Origin: VAZQ01 sp035693615
GTDB taxonomy: Bacteria; Pseudomonadota; Alphaproteobacteria; Rhizobiales; Xanthobacteraceae
Assembly (NCBI GenBank): GCA_035693615.1
Contig: DASSGH010000008.1
Coordinates: 72,293-136,292 of the forward strand
DNA: 64,000 nt
Direction: 5' to 3'
This document shows, one piece after another, positions 26,707 to 35,087 of the stretch. Position 1 is the stretch's first letter. Each line of letters opens with the position of its first letter. A program made the translations under genes and the position numbers. The notes under the pieces are model-generated. The model was not told the origin of the DNA and did not search any database. It saw nothing but the letters and a program-made list of their open reading frames with translations.

Positions 26707-27978
26707 ATGGGAACGGCAAATTTCGGCATCGCCGGATTGGATTGGCAGCAACGCGTCAACTGGGATCGGTTGAAGAAGTACCGCACCGAGCGGGCGCGCG
26801 AGCACATGAAGAAGCATGGCCTCGGCGCCATGCTGTGCATGTACGACGAAAACGTGCGCTATCTCACCGGCACGCTCACGCCGGGCTGGAATCGCCTCAA
26901 GCCGGGCCTGCGCTATGCGCTGCTGTGCGGCGACGGCGCCCCGGTGCTGTTCGAGCAAGGCGATCTCGGTTTCCAGATCGAGCGCCACTCGCCGTGGATT
27001 CCGAAAGAGAACGTCCGCTACTCGTACGCTTGGATCAAGGGCGCCGCCGGACCTGCTTCGCAGCAACAGGTGAAGAAGTTTACCGACGCGATCCTTTACG
27101 AGATGAAGCGCCACGGCGTCGCCGGGCAAAAGCTCGGCGTCGATTTCATCGACATCAACATGATCAACATCTTCAAGGACAAGAAGATCAATTGGGTCGA
27201 CGGCATGACGCCGATGATGGAAGCGCGCGCCGTCAAGAACCAAGACGAGCAGGAGTGCATGCGCATCGTCGGCGCGATCGGCGATGCGACGCACTGGGAG
27301 TGCATGAAGTTCTTACGGCCGGGGATCACCGAAAACCAGGTGACGGCGCACCTGATGAAGTATCTCTACAGCATTCCCGGCATGGAGGACGTCGAGGACG
27401 TGATCGTCTCCTCCGGCCCCAATACCTGGCCGAACTGGCGCAATTTCTCGGACCGCATCATTCAGCCCGGGGACATCGTGTTCATGGATTTGGCCGCGCT
27501 CACCTGGAACGGCTACAAGTCCTGCTATTACCGCACCTATTGCGTCGGCAAGGAACCGACGCGCGAGCAGAAGGATACCTACGCCACCGCGCTCGAATGG
27601 CTCTACGATTCGATCCACGCGGTCAAAGCCGGGACCACCACGCGCGAAATCGCCAAGAAGTGGCCGTCCGCGAAGGAAGCCTGGGGCTACAAGGAAGAGG
27701 ATCAGGCGGCGGCGAACCTGTGGGGCCACGGGCTCGGGCTGGCGCAATACGACCCGCCGGTGATCTCGCGCATCTGGTCGCTCGACCATCCGGTCGAAAT
27801 CAAGGCGGGGATGACGTTCGCGCTCGAGACCCAGCACGGCAAGCGCTTTCGCTACGGCGTCCGCATCGAAGAGATGCTGATCGTGCACAAGAAGGAAATC
27901 GAGATCATATCCAACTTTCCGGTCAAACAGATCACGGTGGTCGACCCGATCCCCGGCTACGCCGATCACGTGAAATGA
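26707..27978 (+). CDS. M24 (pita-bread fold) peptidase-family protein
   Basis: A 423-residue protein with a creatinase-like N-terminal domain (about 1-170) and an M24 catalytic domain. Metal-ligand positions that can be seen are D261 (FMDLAALTW), H341 (WGHGLGL), E374 (ALETQHG) and E388 (RIEEMLIV). The second Asp expected about 11 residues after the first is not there (YKSCYYRTY), so the dinuclear centre of aminopeptidase P is incomplete, as in non-peptidase relatives such as creatinase. Ectoine hydrolase and DMSP lyase DddP also use this fold. Start 26707 has GGGAGGA upstream. It leads a probable four-gene operon. Confidence 0.85.
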   Translation: MGTANFGIAGLDWQQRVNWDRLKKYRTERAREHMKKHGLGAMLCMYDENVRYLTGTLTPGWNRLKPGLRYALLCGDGAPVLFEQGDLGFQIERHSPWIPKENVRYSYAWIKGAAGPASQQQVKKFTDAILYEMKRHGVAGQKLGVDFIDINMINIFKDKKINWVDGMTPMMEARAVKNQDEQECMRIVGAIGDATHWECMKFLRPGITENQVTAHLMKYLYSIPGMEDVEDVIVSSGPNTWPNWRNFSDRIIQPGDIVFMDLAALTWNGYKSCYYRTYCVGKEPTREQKDTYATALEWLYDSIHAVKAGTTTREIAKKWPSAKEAWGYKEEDQAAANLWGHGLGLAQYDPPVISRIWSLDHPVEIKAGMTFALETQHGKRFRYGVRIEEMLIVHKKEIEIISNFPVKQITVVDPIPGYADHVK

Positions 27979-27984
27979 CACGGC

Positions 27985-29268
27985 ATGACGGAGTTCATTG
28001 TTGAGCTCACGACCGCGACGGCGGCGGATGCCGACCGGATCGGCCCGAAGGCGGCGAACCTGGCGGCCCTCGCGCGCGCCGGCTTGCCGACCCCGGGCGG
28101 CTTTTGCCTGAGCGCGCAAACCTATCACGCACAAATTGCGGCGCTCGGATTGGCGCCGCTGATCCGCCGATTTGCCGATGCCGATATTCCCCAGCAGCGG
28201 CGCCTGTCCGTCGAGATTCGGCTTGCCCTTTATGAGCAGCCGATCGCGCCCACGATCCTGGCGCCGCTCCTCGCAGCATGGCACGCGCAGCGACAAGCGA
28301 ATGCTGGGGCAAGCGCGGTGCGCTCGTCAGCCCTCATCGAGGATCGCAAAGGGAGCAATTTCGCCGGCCAGTTCGAGAGCTTTCTCGGCATCGACGAGGA
28401 GGCCGGGCTGCTGACTGCCGTGCGCGCCTGCTGGGCCGCGCTGTGGACCACAACGGCGCGCCGGAGCATGGAGAACCACGGATGCTCGCCCGCGGACACC
28501 GCCATGGCGGTGCTCATTCAGCCGCTCGTCGACGCGCGCGCCTCGGGCGGGGGCCTGAGCGAAACGGCCGCGGGCGGCATGCTCATCAGCGCGACCTGGG
28601 GGCTCGGTTCCACCATCGCCCAGGGCGAGGTGGTTCCCGACCGCATCGTGCTGTCGCGCCAAGGCTTCGTGCGCAAGATCGAGGCCGGCCGCAAGGACCA
28701 CCGCGAGAGCTGCCGGCACGGCGCCACTACGGTCTCCCAGGCAGTGCCGAGCGAACTTGTCGACGCGCCGTGTCTTGACGCGGCGCAGGCGGTGACGCTC
28801 GGGCGCATGATGCGCAAGGCGGAAAGCGTAATCGGCGGCGCGGTCGAGATCGAATGGGCGCTCGACGAAGCGGGATTCAAGTTGCTGCAGGCGCGACCGC
28901 TCGCGGTCGAGCCGAACACCATACCCGACGAGATTTGGCGCAAGCATCCCGGGCTCAGCGGACATCCGGCAGGCGTCGGTTGGGGCGCCGGCCGCGCCGT
29001 CGTCGTGAACTGCGAATGCGAGCTGGCGCGGGTTGCGCCCGGCGACGTGCTGGTCACGCGCATCGCCAGCCCGGCGCTGAGCCACGTCCTGCCGCGTGTC
29101 GCCGGCGTGGTGGCCGAACTCGGCGGTTCCACGTCGCATCTTGCTTCGCTCGCGCGCGAGCGCGGCATCCCGATGGTGCTCGGCGTCCTTGACGCCACGG
29201 GCCGCATTCCGGACGGCGCGCAGGTCGCGGTGGATGGCGTCGCCGGCGTGGTGCGGTGGATGGCCTGA
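27985..29268 (+). CDS. Two-domain PEP-utilizer-type protein (ATP-grasp plus phospho-His domain)
   Basis: A 427-residue protein. Residues about 15-305 form the ATP-grasp domain of PEP synthase and pyruvate phosphate dikinase: KAANLAALARAGLPTPGGF, AVRSSALIED (111-120), FAGQFESFLG, WGLGSTIAQGEVVPDR, IEWALDEAGFKLLQARP. Residues about 345-427 are the swivelling His domain with H385 in GGSTSHLASLARERG. The C-terminal PEP/pyruvate barrel is absent, and so is the middle domain of rifampicin phosphotransferases. Known relatives use ATP to phosphorylate the His, then pass the phosphate on; here the acceptor is unknown. It starts 6 bases after the M24 gene and shares a base with the next start, so it is clearly in the operon. 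Confidence 0.85.
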   Translation: MTEFIVELTTATAADADRIGPKAANLAALARAGLPTPGGFCLSAQTYHAQIAALGLAPLIRRFADADIPQQRRLSVEIRLALYEQPIAPTILAPLLAAWHAQRQANAGASAVRSSALIEDRKGSNFAGQFESFLGIDEEAGLLTAVRACWAALWTTTARRSMENHGCSPADTAMAVLIQPLVDARASGGGLSETAAGGMLISATWGLGSTIAQGEVVPDRIVLSRQGFVRKIEAGRKDHRESCRHGATTVSQAVPSELVDAPCLDAAQAVTLGRMMRKAESVIGGAVEIEWALDEAGFKLLQARPLAVEPNTIPDEIWRKHPGLSGHPAGVGWGAGRAVVVNCECELARVAPGDVLVTRIASPALSHVLPRVAGVVAELGGSTSHLASLARERGIPMVLGVLDATGRIPDGAQVAVDGVAGVVRWMA

Positions 29269-30251
29269 TGCGTCCGCGCATCTTCGTCACCCAGCCGGTT
29301 TCCCGCAGCGCCATCGAGCGCTTGCGCCGGGTCGCGAGCGTCAAGATCAATCCCGACTCGAGCCGCATCATTCCCAAGAAGGCGCTGCTCGCGGCTGTGC
29401 GCAATAGCGACATCGTGTTTTCCCTTCTGCACGACCGGATCGATCGCGACGTGCTGGCGGCCAATCCGAAGCTGGCCGCCGTCGCCTCGCAATCGATCAC
29501 GCCGGACAACATCGATGTTGCGGAAGCAACCAGGCGCAAGATTCCGGTGACGGTCGTCCCGCCGATCGTGGCGGAGGCCACTGCCGACCTCACTTTCGGT
29601 CTGATGCTGGCGGTGGCGCGGCGGATGGTCGAGGGGGATCGGCTCGTTCACCGCGGCCGTTTCCCCGGTGCGCAATCGAGCCATCTCCTCGGCACGGCGC
29701 TTTACGGCAAGACCATCGGGCTCGTCGGCGGCGGCGGACGCATCGGCACCGGCGTCGCCCGTCGCGCTCGCGGTTTTGATATGCGGGTTCTCTATTGGTC
29801 GCCGCGCCGCAAGCCCGAGGACCTCGAGCAGGCTTTCGGGATGACCTATGTTTCGCTCGATCAGCTGCTCCGGGATGCCGATTTCGTGTCGCTCCATTCG
29901 CCGCTCACCCCCGCGACCCGGCATCAGATAGGTGCGCGTGAGCTCGCGCTGATGAAGCCGACCGCCTTCTTGATTAACACCGCGCGGGGGGCGATCGTCG
30001 ACGAGAAGGCGCTGGCGCGGGCGCTAAGGAAGCGCCAGATCGCTGGCGCCGGCCTCGACGTGTTCGAGCACGAGCCGCAGGTGACTCCGGCGCTCTTGAA
30101 AATGGCCAACGTGGTCGCCACTCCACATCTCGGCAGCGCAGTCGTGGAGGTGCGCGAGCAGATGGCGAATATCGTCGTCGACAATATCCTCGCGCTTCTC
30201 GGCGGCAAGACACCGCCGAATTGCATCAATCCGGAAGTCTTGCGAAGGTGA
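29268..30251 (+). CDS. D-isomer-specific 2-hydroxyacid dehydrogenase (1)
   Basis: A 327-residue NAD(P)H-dependent enzyme. The nucleotide fold is GKTIGLVGGGGRIGTGVAR, and the catalytic triad is present: Arg in NTARGAIVDE, Glu in GLDVFEHEP, and His in ATPHLGSA. Members reduce 2-ketoacids such as glyoxylate or hydroxypyruvate, or oxidise D-2-hydroxyacids. The ATG overlaps the preceding stop (TGATG). The C-terminal TPPNCINPEVL motif resembles glyoxylate reductases. It is followed 25 bases later by a second family member. Confidence 0.92.
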   Translation: MRPRIFVTQPVSRSAIERLRRVASVKINPDSSRIIPKKALLAAVRNSDIVFSLLHDRIDRDVLAANPKLAAVASQSITPDNIDVAEATRRKIPVTVVPPIVAEATADLTFGLMLAVARRMVEGDRLVHRGRFPGAQSSHLLGTALYGKTIGLVGGGGRIGTGVARRARGFDMRVLYWSPRRKPEDLEQAFGMTYVSLDQLLRDADFVSLHSPLTPATRHQIGARELALMKPTAFLINTARGAIVDEKALARALRKRQIAGAGLDVFEHEPQVTPALLKMANVVATPHLGSAVVEVREQMANIVVDNILALLGGKTPPNCINPEVLRR

Positions 30252-30276
30252 CAGCGCCCCCGCCCGGGAGCCGCCC

Positions 30277-31239
30277 ATGCCCCGTCCCTTGATCGCGGTT
30301 ACCGACAGCCCGTTTCCCTCGCTCGATCCGGCGAAGGCGGCGCTGGCGCGCATCGATCCCGATCTGCGGGTCGCAAACAGCGCATCGGCCGAGGATATTT
30401 TGGCGGTGGGGCGCGATGCCGACGCCCTCCTCGTCACCTATGCCAAGCTCCCCGGCGACCTCTTGCGTCAGCTCAGACGGTGCAAGGCGATCGGCCGTTT
30501 CGGCCTCGGCGTCGACAATATCGACATTGCCGCCGCGACCGAGCTCGGTATCACCGTCACGTATGTGCCCGACTACTGCATGCAGGAGGTCTCCGATCAC
30601 GCCATGGCGCTGCTGCTTGCGCTGGCGCGGAAGGTTCCGCAGTCCAACGCGCTGGTCCAGGCGGGGCGCTGGGACATGCCGGCCGTGGTTCCGATCCATC
30701 GGCTCGCCGGCCGCGTGCTCGGCCTCGTCGGTTTCGGCAACATTCCGCGCGCGCTGGCGCCCAAGGCCAAGGCTTTTGGGCTGCGCGTGGTCGCCCACGA
30801 TCCGAACGTGTCGCAGCAAGCGCTTGCCGACGTCGGGGTCGAGAGCATGAGCTTCGATCGCTTGCTCGAAATCTCCGACTTCGTCTCGATCCACGCTCCG
30901 CTGCTGCCGGTGACGCGCGGGTTGTTCAACGCCGAGGTCTTCGGCAAGATGAAGCAGGGCTCCTATCTCATCAACACCGCGCGCGGGCCGTTGGTGGACG
31001 AAGATGCGTTGCTCGCGGCGCTCGATTCCGGGCGCCTTGCCGGCGCCGCGCTCGATGTGGTCGCGGTCGAGCCGCTGCCCAAGGAGTCCAGACTGATCGG
31101 CCGCGACAACGTCGTCCTGACCCCGCACACGGGCTTCTATTCGGTTGAGGCGCTCAACGAGCTGCAGACCAAGTGTGCTGCCGATGTCGCCCGCGTGCTC
31201 AGCGGCGAGACGCCGGTCTATCCGGTCAAGACGCGGTGA
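30277..31239 (+). CDS. D-isomer-specific 2-hydroxyacid dehydrogenase (2)
   Basis: A 320-residue relative of phosphoglycerate and hydroxypyruvate dehydrogenases without ACT domain. Nucleotide fold GRVLGLVGFGNIPRALAPK; NTARGPLVDE gives the catalytic Arg, ALDVVAVEPLP the Glu, and LTPHTGFYS the His. GLGVDNIDIAAATELGI is a typical substrate-side segment. It ends the LysR-linked set; the next gene is on the other strand. Two dehydrogenases side by side suggest sequential redox of one carbon chain, but this is inference. Confidence 0.92.
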   Translation: MPRPLIAVTDSPFPSLDPAKAALARIDPDLRVANSASAEDILAVGRDADALLVTYAKLPGDLLRQLRRCKAIGRFGLGVDNIDIAAATELGITVTYVPDYCMQEVSDHAMALLLALARKVPQSNALVQAGRWDMPAVVPIHRLAGRVLGLVGFGNIPRALAPKAKAFGLRVVAHDPNVSQQALADVGVESMSFDRLLEISDFVSIHAPLLPVTRGLFNAEVFGKMKQGSYLINTARGPLVDEDALLAALDSGRLAGAALDVVAVEPLPKESRLIGRDNVVLTPHTGFYSVEALNELQTKCAADVARVLSGETPVYPVKTR

Positions 31240-31278
31240 GCTCGCATCAGCCGCAAGCGTTGTGTACCGCCCGGCGGC

Positions 31279-32046
31279 TCATTCCGCCGTCCAGCCGCCG
31301 TCGAGGATGAGGGCTGCGCCGGTCATGAGCGTGGAGGCGTCGGAGGCGAGAAACATGATCGCCCCGGTCAGCTCGTCCAGCTGGCCCAGCCGGCCGAGCT
31401 TGATCTTGGAGAGCACTTCCGCGCGGAACGCCTTGTCTTCGAAGAACGGCCGCGTCATCGGCGTCTCCAGGAAGGTCGGCCCGAGGCTGTTGACGCGGAT
31501 GTTGTGCGGGGCAAGCTCGATCGCCATCGCTTTGGTGAAGCCCTCCATGGCGTGCTTGGTGGCGCAATAGACGGTACGGCGCGCGGCGCCGACATGGCCC
31601 ATTTGCGAGGAGATGTTGATGATCGAGCCGGGACGCCTGGCTTCGATCAGACGGCGCGCAACCGCCTGCGCCATGAAGAACGCGGCGCGCACGTTCAGGG
31701 CAAAAATGGCGTCGAAATCCTCGATCTTCACGTCGACGAAGGGTCCGGGCCGATTGGTGCCGGCATTGTTGACGAGCACGTCGAAAGGCTCCGCCGCCGC
31801 GATCGCCCGGCGCACGGCGTCGAGATCGGTCACGTCGAGCTGAAGCGTGTCCGAGTTGTCGCCGCGCGCGCGAATGGCTTGCGCCGCCTCCTCAATCTGC
31901 GCCTGCGTGCGCGCCGCGAGCGTCACGTGCGCGCCGGCTTGCGCCAGCGCCGATGCCGCCGCCAGCCCGATGCCGCGCCCGCCGCCGGTGACGAGCGCGC
32001 GCTTGCCGTCGAGACGGAAGGAGGGAGTTTTGGCCAGATCGATCAT
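31279..32046 (-). CDS. Short-chain dehydrogenase/reductase
   Basis: A 255-residue SDR. Cofactor motif GGGRGIG (about 19-25), NNAG (LVNNAGTNRPG), catalytic Ser in INISSQMG and the Tyr-x3-Lys in VYCATKHA; the C-terminal ASTLMTGAALILDGGWTAE is typical of SDRs annotated as gluconate or 3-oxoacyl reductases. The ATG at 32044-32046 is preferred to upstream frame extension. It closes the minus-strand run of catabolic genes, 42 bases after the glyoxalase-fold gene. Confidence 0.92.
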   Translation of the reverse strand: MIDLAKTPSFRLDGKRALVTGGGRGIGLAAASALAQAGAHVTLAARTQAQIEEAAQAIRARGDNSDTLQLDVTDLDAVRRAIAAAEPFDVLVNNAGTNRPGPFVDVKIEDFDAIFALNVRAAFFMAQAVARRLIEARRPGSIINISSQMGHVGAARRTVYCATKHAMEGFTKAMAIELAPHNIRVNSLGPTFLETPMTRPFFEDKAFRAEVLSKIKLGRLGQLDELTGAIMFLASDASTLMTGAALILDGGWTAE

Positions 32047-32088
32047 CGTGCGCCTGTGTCCTGCGCCGTGATGCCAGCATGCCAAAGC

Positions 32089-32502
32089 CTAGTCGGCGGG
32101 ACCCGCGAAGAGAAGCAAGTTGCCATCCGGGTCCTTGACGATAAATGTCTTGGCACCCCAGGCCTCCTTCCTCAATGTCTGAAAGAACGTGATGCCTGCC
32201 GCTTGAAATTCCAGGAACAGCTGCTCGATCTCCTCGTGCGTGGCGACAGCCATGTCAGCCGACAGCAGACTCTCCCGATCCCTGAGAGCGGGATCCATGA
32301 CGGGATAATCGACGAATTTGAGATTGAGCAGGGCCCTATCCCTCTTCACCTGGGCATAGAAGGGCGGTTCGCCATAGGTGAACACAATTGAGAAGCCAAG
32401 CTTCTGGATGAAGAAATCGCACGACGCCTTGATATCGGCAACGAATAGCTGCGCTGCGATCGCAGAGATGACCGGTCTTGATCTCGTGTCTTGACTTGGC
32501 AT
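32089..32502 (-). CDS. Glyoxalase/bleomycin-resistance (VOC) fold protein
   Basis: A 137-residue single-chain VOC protein. It has AAQLFVADIKASCDFFIQKLGFS, the first beta-alpha-beta unit of the fold, and TFIVKDPDGNLLLFAG, the closing strand with a Glu/Asp metal position replaced by the DPDGN turn. IVFTYGEPPFYAQVKRD is the strand where dioxygenase-like members have a His. Members bind metals and small molecules in extradiol cleavage, isomerisation or resistance. Function here is unknown, but position between HisD-type and SDR genes suggests catabolism. Base composition is somewhat less GC-rich than its neighbours. Confidence 0.88.
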   Translation of the reverse strand: MPSQDTRSRPVISAIAAQLFVADIKASCDFFIQKLGFSIVFTYGEPPFYAQVKRDRALLNLKFVDYPVMDPALRDRESLLSADMAVATHEEIEQLFLEFQAAGITFFQTLRKEAWGAKTFIVKDPDGNLLLFAGPAD

Positions 32503-32529
32503 GGCGACGGCAAGCGCGTGACGCGGCCC

Positions 32530-33837
32530 TCACTCCGCCGCCTGGGCGAAGGCCACGTTGCGCCCGCCGTAGCGACGCACGCGCACATTGGCCTGCTCGG
32601 CATGGGCGTAGAAGCCCTCGAGGATGCACAGCCGCGAGCAATATTCGCCGACCAGCGCGGATGCTTCGTCGGTGAGCACTTTTTGGTAGGTGCAGGTCTT
32701 CAGGAATTTTCCCACCCACAAGCCGCCGGTGTAGCGCGCCGCCTTCTTGGTCGGCAGCGTGTGGTTGGTCCCGATCACCTTGTCGCCATAGGCGACGTTG
32801 GTGCGCGGGCCGAGAAACAGCGAGCCGTAGTTCTTCATGGTATCGAGGAAGTAATCCGGATTTCGTGTCATCACCTGCACGTGCTCGGAGGCGACGCGGT
32901 CGGCCTCGCGCACCATTTCCTCCTCGCTCTCGCAGACGATGACTTCGCCGAAATCCGCCCACGCTTTGCCGGCGGCGTCCGCGGTGGGAAGGATGGCGAG
33001 CAGCCGCTCGATCTCGTGCATGGTTTCACGCGCAAGCTTCTCCGAATTGGTGATGAGGATGGCCGGCGAGGTCGGGCCGTGCTCGGCTTGGCCGAGTAGA
33101 TCGGTGGCGCAAATCTCGCCGTCCACGCTGTCGTCAGCGATGATCAGGGTTTCGGTCGGACCCGCGAGCAGATCGATGCCGACGCGGCCGAAAAGTTGGC
33201 GCTTGGCTTCCGCAACATAGGCATTGCCGGGTCCGACGATCATGTCCACGGCGCCGATCGTCTCGGTGCCGAGCGCCATGGCGGCGACCGCTTGCACGCC
33301 GCCGAGCACGTAGATCTCGTCGGCACCGCCGAAATGCATGGCGGCGACAATCGCCGGGTGCGGCCCGCCCTTGAACGGGGGCGCGCAGGCGATGATGCGG
33401 TTCACCCCGGCAACGCGCGCCGTCACGATCGACATGTGCGCCGAGGCGACCATCGGATAGCGTCCGCCCGGCACATAGCAGCCAATCGAATTCACCGGGA
33501 TGTGCCGGTGCCCGAGCACGACGCCGGGCAGCGTCTCGACCTCGAGATCGCGCATGGTCTCTTTCTGCTTCTGCGCGAAGTTGCGCACCTGCGCCTGCGC
33601 GAATTTGATGTCGTCGAGCTCGCGTTTGCCGACCCGGGAGATCGCGCGCTCGATCTCGCGAGCGTCAAGCTTGAACGAGGGCGGCGACCAGCTGTCGAAG
33701 CGTTGCGACAGCTCGCGCACCGCCGCGTCGTGCCGCGCCTCGACCTCGGCGAGGATGCTTTCTACCGTCTCGCGCACCTTGGCGTCAGCGGCTTTGATCG
33801 CGCTCGCGTCCATTCCGCGCTTGAGGTAGCGGGCCAT
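32530..33837 (-). CDS. Histidinol dehydrogenase-family enzyme, HpsN-like
   Basis: A 435-residue NAD-dependent enzyme of the HisD fold. Zinc-ligand and catalytic positions of HisD are kept: Gln and His in LGQAEHG, Glu-His in ASEHVQV, Asp in YGDKVIGTNH, and the C-terminal His in FYAHAEQANVR. GIDLLAGPTETLIIAD matches the family signature. The GLWVGKFLKT stretch and NSIGCYVPGGRYPMVASAH resemble sulfopropanediol 3-dehydrogenase (HpsN)-type paralogues rather than biosynthetic HisD, and no other his genes adjoin. A four-electron oxidation of an alcohol to a carboxylate is expected. Start 33835-33837 has GGAGG upstream. Confidence 0.85.
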   Translation of the reverse strand: MARYLKRGMDASAIKAADAKVRETVESILAEVEARHDAAVRELSQRFDSWSPPSFKLDAREIERAISRVGKRELDDIKFAQAQVRNFAQKQKETMRDLEVETLPGVVLGHRHIPVNSIGCYVPGGRYPMVASAHMSIVTARVAGVNRIIACAPPFKGGPHPAIVAAMHFGGADEIYVLGGVQAVAAMALGTETIGAVDMIVGPGNAYVAEAKRQLFGRVGIDLLAGPTETLIIADDSVDGEICATDLLGQAEHGPTSPAILITNSEKLARETMHEIERLLAILPTADAAGKAWADFGEVIVCESEEEMVREADRVASEHVQVMTRNPDYFLDTMKNYGSLFLGPRTNVAYGDKVIGTNHTLPTKKAARYTGGLWVGKFLKTCTYQKVLTDEASALVGEYCSRLCILEGFYAHAEQANVRVRRYGGRNVAFAQAAE

Positions 33838-33968
33838 GGGAGCCTCCGTGTCAGGTTTCGTCGCGAACGGCCTGTTCCCGGCCGCCCGCATCGTCGAGCG
33901 TCATTATATCCGCGGACGCGAGCCGTCCGAACTCGCTTGCCATCCGGCATGGGCCGCGGCCTATGGCG

Positions 33969-34922
33969 TCATTTGATTGCCTGCGGATTGATCGGCGAGC
34001 CGGTGCCGCCGGTGATGATCAGCGGCGGTCCGCAGAAGAAGAACTCGTAGACACCGTCGGCGGCACAATGTTCCGCCAGTTCCTTGAGATAAAAGATCTC
34101 ACCCATGCACAGCCCCATGGCGGGAATGACCACCCAATGCCAGGGCTGGTTCGCTTCCGCGGTCTCGTTCGGCCGCACTTCGACTCCCCAGGTATCGGAG
34201 CAGATGGCCGCGATTTGTTTGTCCTGGCACCAGTAGCAGTTCTCGAACTTGACGCCGGGCGCGTCGCCGCCGGCATAGCCGCCCCATTTCTTTTCCTTGA
34301 GGCAGCGCTCGAGCTGTCCAGTGCGAATGATGACGAAGTCGCCGCGGCCGATCTCGACCTTCTGCTTCTTGGCGCACCGGTCGAGTTCGTCATTGGAAAT
34401 GCCTTCGCCGTCGTTGAGCCAGTCCACACCGCGGAAGCGGGCGATGTCGAGCAGCACACCACGTCCCACCATCTTGCTCTTGGAATGCTCGATGCCTAGC
34501 ACGTTCAGCCCTTTGGCATCGATGAGCTTGGCATCATATCCGTTGTAAGCGCGCTCCTCGTAGAAGATGTGTCCGAGCGCATCCCAGTGGGTCGCACCCT
34601 GCACGCACAAATTCAGCGTGTCGTCGGCGTAGCGGATTTTGTTCCAGTCCTGCCGGCCAGCCACGGCGTCGGTGCCGGTCGCCAGCATCTGGTGGATCGG
34701 ATTGAAGCGTCCTCCGAACAGGCCGGTCTGCGGGCCGTTGCTGTCGAGCGGAATGCCGAGCGCAAATACCTTGCCGGTGCGGATCAGACGGGCGGCCTTG
34801 ACGATATCCTCGGGCGTGACGTGGTTGAGCGTGCCGATCTGATCGTCCTTCCCCCAGCGGCCCCAGTTCTTGAGCTTCTCCGTGGCCTCTGCGATCGCCT
34901 GCCGGCCCACTTTGATGTCCAT
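33969..34922 (-). CDS. Cyclase-family (kynurenine formamidase-like) hydrolase
   Basis: A 317-residue protein of the metal-dependent cyclase family that includes kynurenine formamidase and isatin hydrolase. The metal motif of the family, usually HxGTHxDxPxH, appears as QGATHWDALGHI, retaining the His-x-Asp and last His but with Gln at the first His position. GDFVIIRTGQLER and SDTWGVEVRPNE also fit the family. It probably opens a cyclic amide or hydrolyses an N-formyl group. It lies 131 bases before the HisD-like gene and 165 after the MetE-like gene in the same direction. Confidence 0.88.
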   Translation of the reverse strand: MDIKVGRQAIAEATEKLKNWGRWGKDDQIGTLNHVTPEDIVKAARLIRTGKVFALGIPLDSNGPQTGLFGGRFNPIHQMLATGTDAVAGRQDWNKIRYADDTLNLCVQGATHWDALGHIFYEERAYNGYDAKLIDAKGLNVLGIEHSKSKMVGRGVLLDIARFRGVDWLNDGEGISNDELDRCAKKQKVEIGRGDFVIIRTGQLERCLKEKKWGGYAGGDAPGVKFENCYWCQDKQIAAICSDTWGVEVRPNETAEANQPWHWVVIPAMGLCMGEIFYLKELAEHCAADGVYEFFFCGPPLIITGGTGSPINPQAIK

Positions 34923-35087
34923 CGACTGCTCCCTGCTCCTTATCGCACTCGGACCCCGCTGCCACGCCACAGCTCGGTCCGATCGACCGATCGGGATTGT
35001 GACCTCTCGGGCGAACTTCGTCCATTTGCAAATCGGCTGCTCTCGCTCAAGCGCGAGTGGCCGCCGCCATCAACGACGCAACCGCCG

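Noticed and set aside
26707..27978. DMSP lyase DddP
   Set aside because: It shares the M24 fold, but I could not match the DddP-specific active-site residues by eye and there are no other DMSP genes nearby; left as an M24-family protein.
32530..33837. Histidinol dehydrogenase of histidine biosynthesis
   Set aside because: No other his genes adjoin and the GLWVGKFLKT region fits catabolic HpsN-like paralogues better.
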